This document shows, one piece after another, positions 33,818 to 35,160 of a stretch of 35,160 bases of DNA. The first letter of the stretch is position 1; the number at the start of each line of letters is the position of its first letter. The DNA comes from Prochlorococcus sp. AG-402-K22 (GTDB taxonomy: Bacteria > Cyanobacteriota > Cyanobacteriia > PCC-6307 > Cyanobiaceae), in contig QCIJ01000016.1 of assembly GCA_003216755.1 (NCBI GenBank), forward strand, positions 1-35,160, given 5' to 3'. A program made the translations under genes and the position numbers. The notes beneath the pieces were generated by a model. That model was not told the DNA's origin, ran no database searches, and saw nothing but the letters and a program-made list of their open reading frames with translations.

Positions 33818-35160
33818 TTAAATTTTAAACATATCTAAGTCATTATTTTCTTTTCTAAGGAAGTGGTGCATTAATAAGAACCCAACAATAGTCCATGTTT
33901 GGTATGTCCTTGATTGCTGCCCAACCCAAGTTCCTGTAGGTCCATCAAAATATTCAGCCCATTCTTGCTTAGGTAATTGATTTAGTTGACACCAATAAGA
34001 TTCTTCGATTAAAGATTTCATTTCCTCCATAAGAATTACATCATCAGAAGGAAATTTCTTTTGGTGTAGAAGTACAGCGGTACCAAAAAACCAAAGTAAA
34101 CTTGGCCAATGACCACCATTGTGGTAACTCCAAGGCCAATTCTTTGGATCAGAACCAGTTTTGTTTTGCCATTCTTCGACATCCATATGAGGATGACAAA
34201 TTCTCATAGGCATTTGAGCCATCAAATGCTGCCTGTTGTGTAAAACTAATCTAAATAAAGCTCTTTGTTCTGCAGGAGGCAGTACTCCAAACATACAAGC
34301 TAAAGAATTTCCTAAACTGTAAAATCGAAAGTCAGGCCTTCCTGTTCTAATATTTCCTATCAAATAACCACCTCTATTTTCTAACCAATCTTGAAGCCAT
34401 GATGGTACTACTTGAGGTTGAACATTAAATTCATTGAAGTGTTGATCATCTCCATACTGCTCAGTCGGTCTTCTTCTTAAGATTTGCATTGTTTGGCTTG
34501 TAACCCAATAATGTTTTAAGAGAAAACTTCCTAAGTCCTTTACCCATTGATTTGTGAGAATTAGTCTTTGATCTAAGAGTCTACTTACATGATCTGCCCG
34601 ACTTAATTCCATTAAGTTGATGCAGCTTTTTAAACATCCATGCAGTAAAACCTCAACCTCTAAAGGTGCTCCCCATACATCCATAGGTCTATCAATCATA
34701 AAGGCACAATCTGGAACAAAAAGTACGGGGGTACCTTCAAATGTGGGATGTAGAACTAGATCTAATAAAAGTTGAATACCTCTTTGAACGCTTTGACTTT
34801 TTCCGAAGGCATAATCACCGCTTTTATTGACATAATACCAACATAAAATTGGCCACCATAAACTTGCATCAGCTGAAGTAATCCTGCCAATTGATCTTTG
34901 ACCATAGTCTCCAATGAGCTTTCCATTTTCTTCAACGAAACTAGTAGGAAACACTCCACGTGTTTGATAATTAGTACTCTGTAACTCAAGGCAAACACTT
35001 AGGAACCTTTTAACAATTTCGTACCGTTTTTGTGTAATGAGGTAAATCATTACTGGAACGTTGTCTCTTAAAAATATTTCTCCATAATTTAACTTTTTAT
35101 TCTTTGTTGGGTGTTCTAATGCAGCAACACTGCCTACTAACTCTCCTGATATTTCAACAA
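33818..35160 (-). CDS. Neutral/alkaline invertase (GH100), 5' partial
   Basis: Cytosolic invertase family that splits sucrose to glucose and fructose. About 446 residues are visible and the frame is open at the right edge, so the ATG at 35050 is not the start: the upstream frame reads NYGEIFLRDNVPV, the conserved N-terminal catalytic region with its RD pair. Further family motifs are SIGRITSADASLWW, HFNEFNVQPQVVPSWLQDW, LGNSLACMFG, PWSYHNGGHWPSLLWFF and QSRTYQTWTIVGFLL. Perhaps 30 residues are missing. It is convergent with petD (1-base gap). Sucrose is an established cyanobacterial compatible solute; whether this strain uses it as such is an inference. Confidence 0.88.
   Translation of the reverse strand, partial: VEISGELVGSVAALEHPTKNKKLNYGEIFLRDNVPVMIYLITQKRYEIVKRFLSVCLELQSTNYQTRGVFPTSFVEENGKLIGDYGQRSIGRITSADASLWWPILCWYYVNKSGDYAFGKSQSVQRGIQLLLDLVLHPTFEGTPVLFVPDCAFMIDRPMDVWGAPLEVEVLLHGCLKSCINLMELSRADHVSRLLDQRLILTNQWVKDLGSFLLKHYWVTSQTMQILRRRPTEQYGDDQHFNEFNVQPQVVPSWLQDWLENRGGYLIGNIRTGRPDFRFYSLGNSLACMFGVLPPAEQRALFRLVLHNRQHLMAQMPMRICHPHMDVEEWQNKTGSDPKNWPWSYHNGGHWPSLLWFFGTAVLLHQKKFPSDDVILMEEMKSLIEESYWCQLNQLPKQEWAEYFDGPTGTWVGQQSRTYQTWTIVGFLLMHHFLRKENNDLDMFKI

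Noticed and set aside
1..35160. Mobile elements, CRISPR arrays, defence systems or biosynthetic clusters
   Set aside because: No transposase, integrase, direct-repeat array, toxin-antitoxin or synthase gene is visible; gene content and composition are uniform and core-like.

Overview
The window looks like a piece of chromosome from a high-light-adapted Prochlorococcus (marine picocyanobacterium). Four things point there: low GC content by eye, very tight gene packing, photosystem II, cytochrome b6f and NDH-1 genes throughout, and a lone, reduced class III phycoerythrin beta gene (cpeB) beside its lyase cpeS with no alpha subunit or phycobilisome genes nearby. I see no insertion sequence, phage gene, integrase, CRISPR array or rRNA. 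Two tRNA genes are present: Phe-GAA and Thr-UGU.

Layout. Positions 1-3.6 kb hold the 3' part of chlD (magnesium chelatase), then a reverse-strand MCE-domain protein and ABC ATPase that form a lipid-transport-like pair without a permease. A membrane-anchored YvcK/CofD-like protein follows (3.8-5.2 kb), tail to tail with ndhC-ndhK-ndhJ. At 6.9-9.2 kb a rubredoxin, ycf48 and psbE-psbF-psbL-psbJ form a forward photosystem II assembly cluster. At 9.2-16.2 kb come mtnP, an oxidoreductase-SelD fusion, a CCA-adding-type nucleotidyltransferase, a PcrA/UvrD helicase and a small helical protein. The degenerate phycoerythrin island (cpeB, cpeS and an unannotated-looking 59-residue gene) lies at 16.4-17.6 kb, followed by a VTT membrane protein, an exported orphan and tRNA-Phe.

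From 19.4 to 23.7 kb the reverse strand carries an FGGY sugar kinase, metK, rpsA (S1) and nrdR. psbT and psbB are on the reverse strand, with a strong terminator after psbT. fdx, psbM, prmC, a Sua5/TsaC protein and a 55-residue membrane protein run forward to 27.9 kb. tRNA-Thr, minE, minD, minC, an HD phosphohydrolase and ctpA (D1 C-terminal protease) lie on the reverse strand. petB-petD run forward, and a reverse-strand GH100 neutral/alkaline invertase runs off the right edge.

The genes together cover chlorophyll synthesis, photosystem II building and D1 maturation (rubredoxin, Ycf48, PsbE/F/L/J/B/T/M, CtpA), electron transport (PetB/D, NDH-1, ferredoxin), S-adenosylmethionine use and recycling (metK, mtnP), cell division placement (minCDE) and translation (S1, PrmC, Sua5, tRNAs). 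Nearly everything belongs to known core families. The less explained parts are the reduced phycoerythrin locus with its overlapping small gene, extremely tight divergent and convergent gene junctions, a possible ribosome-site hairpin before rpsA, and several small orphan proteins. I found no clear case for an entirely new multi-gene system.
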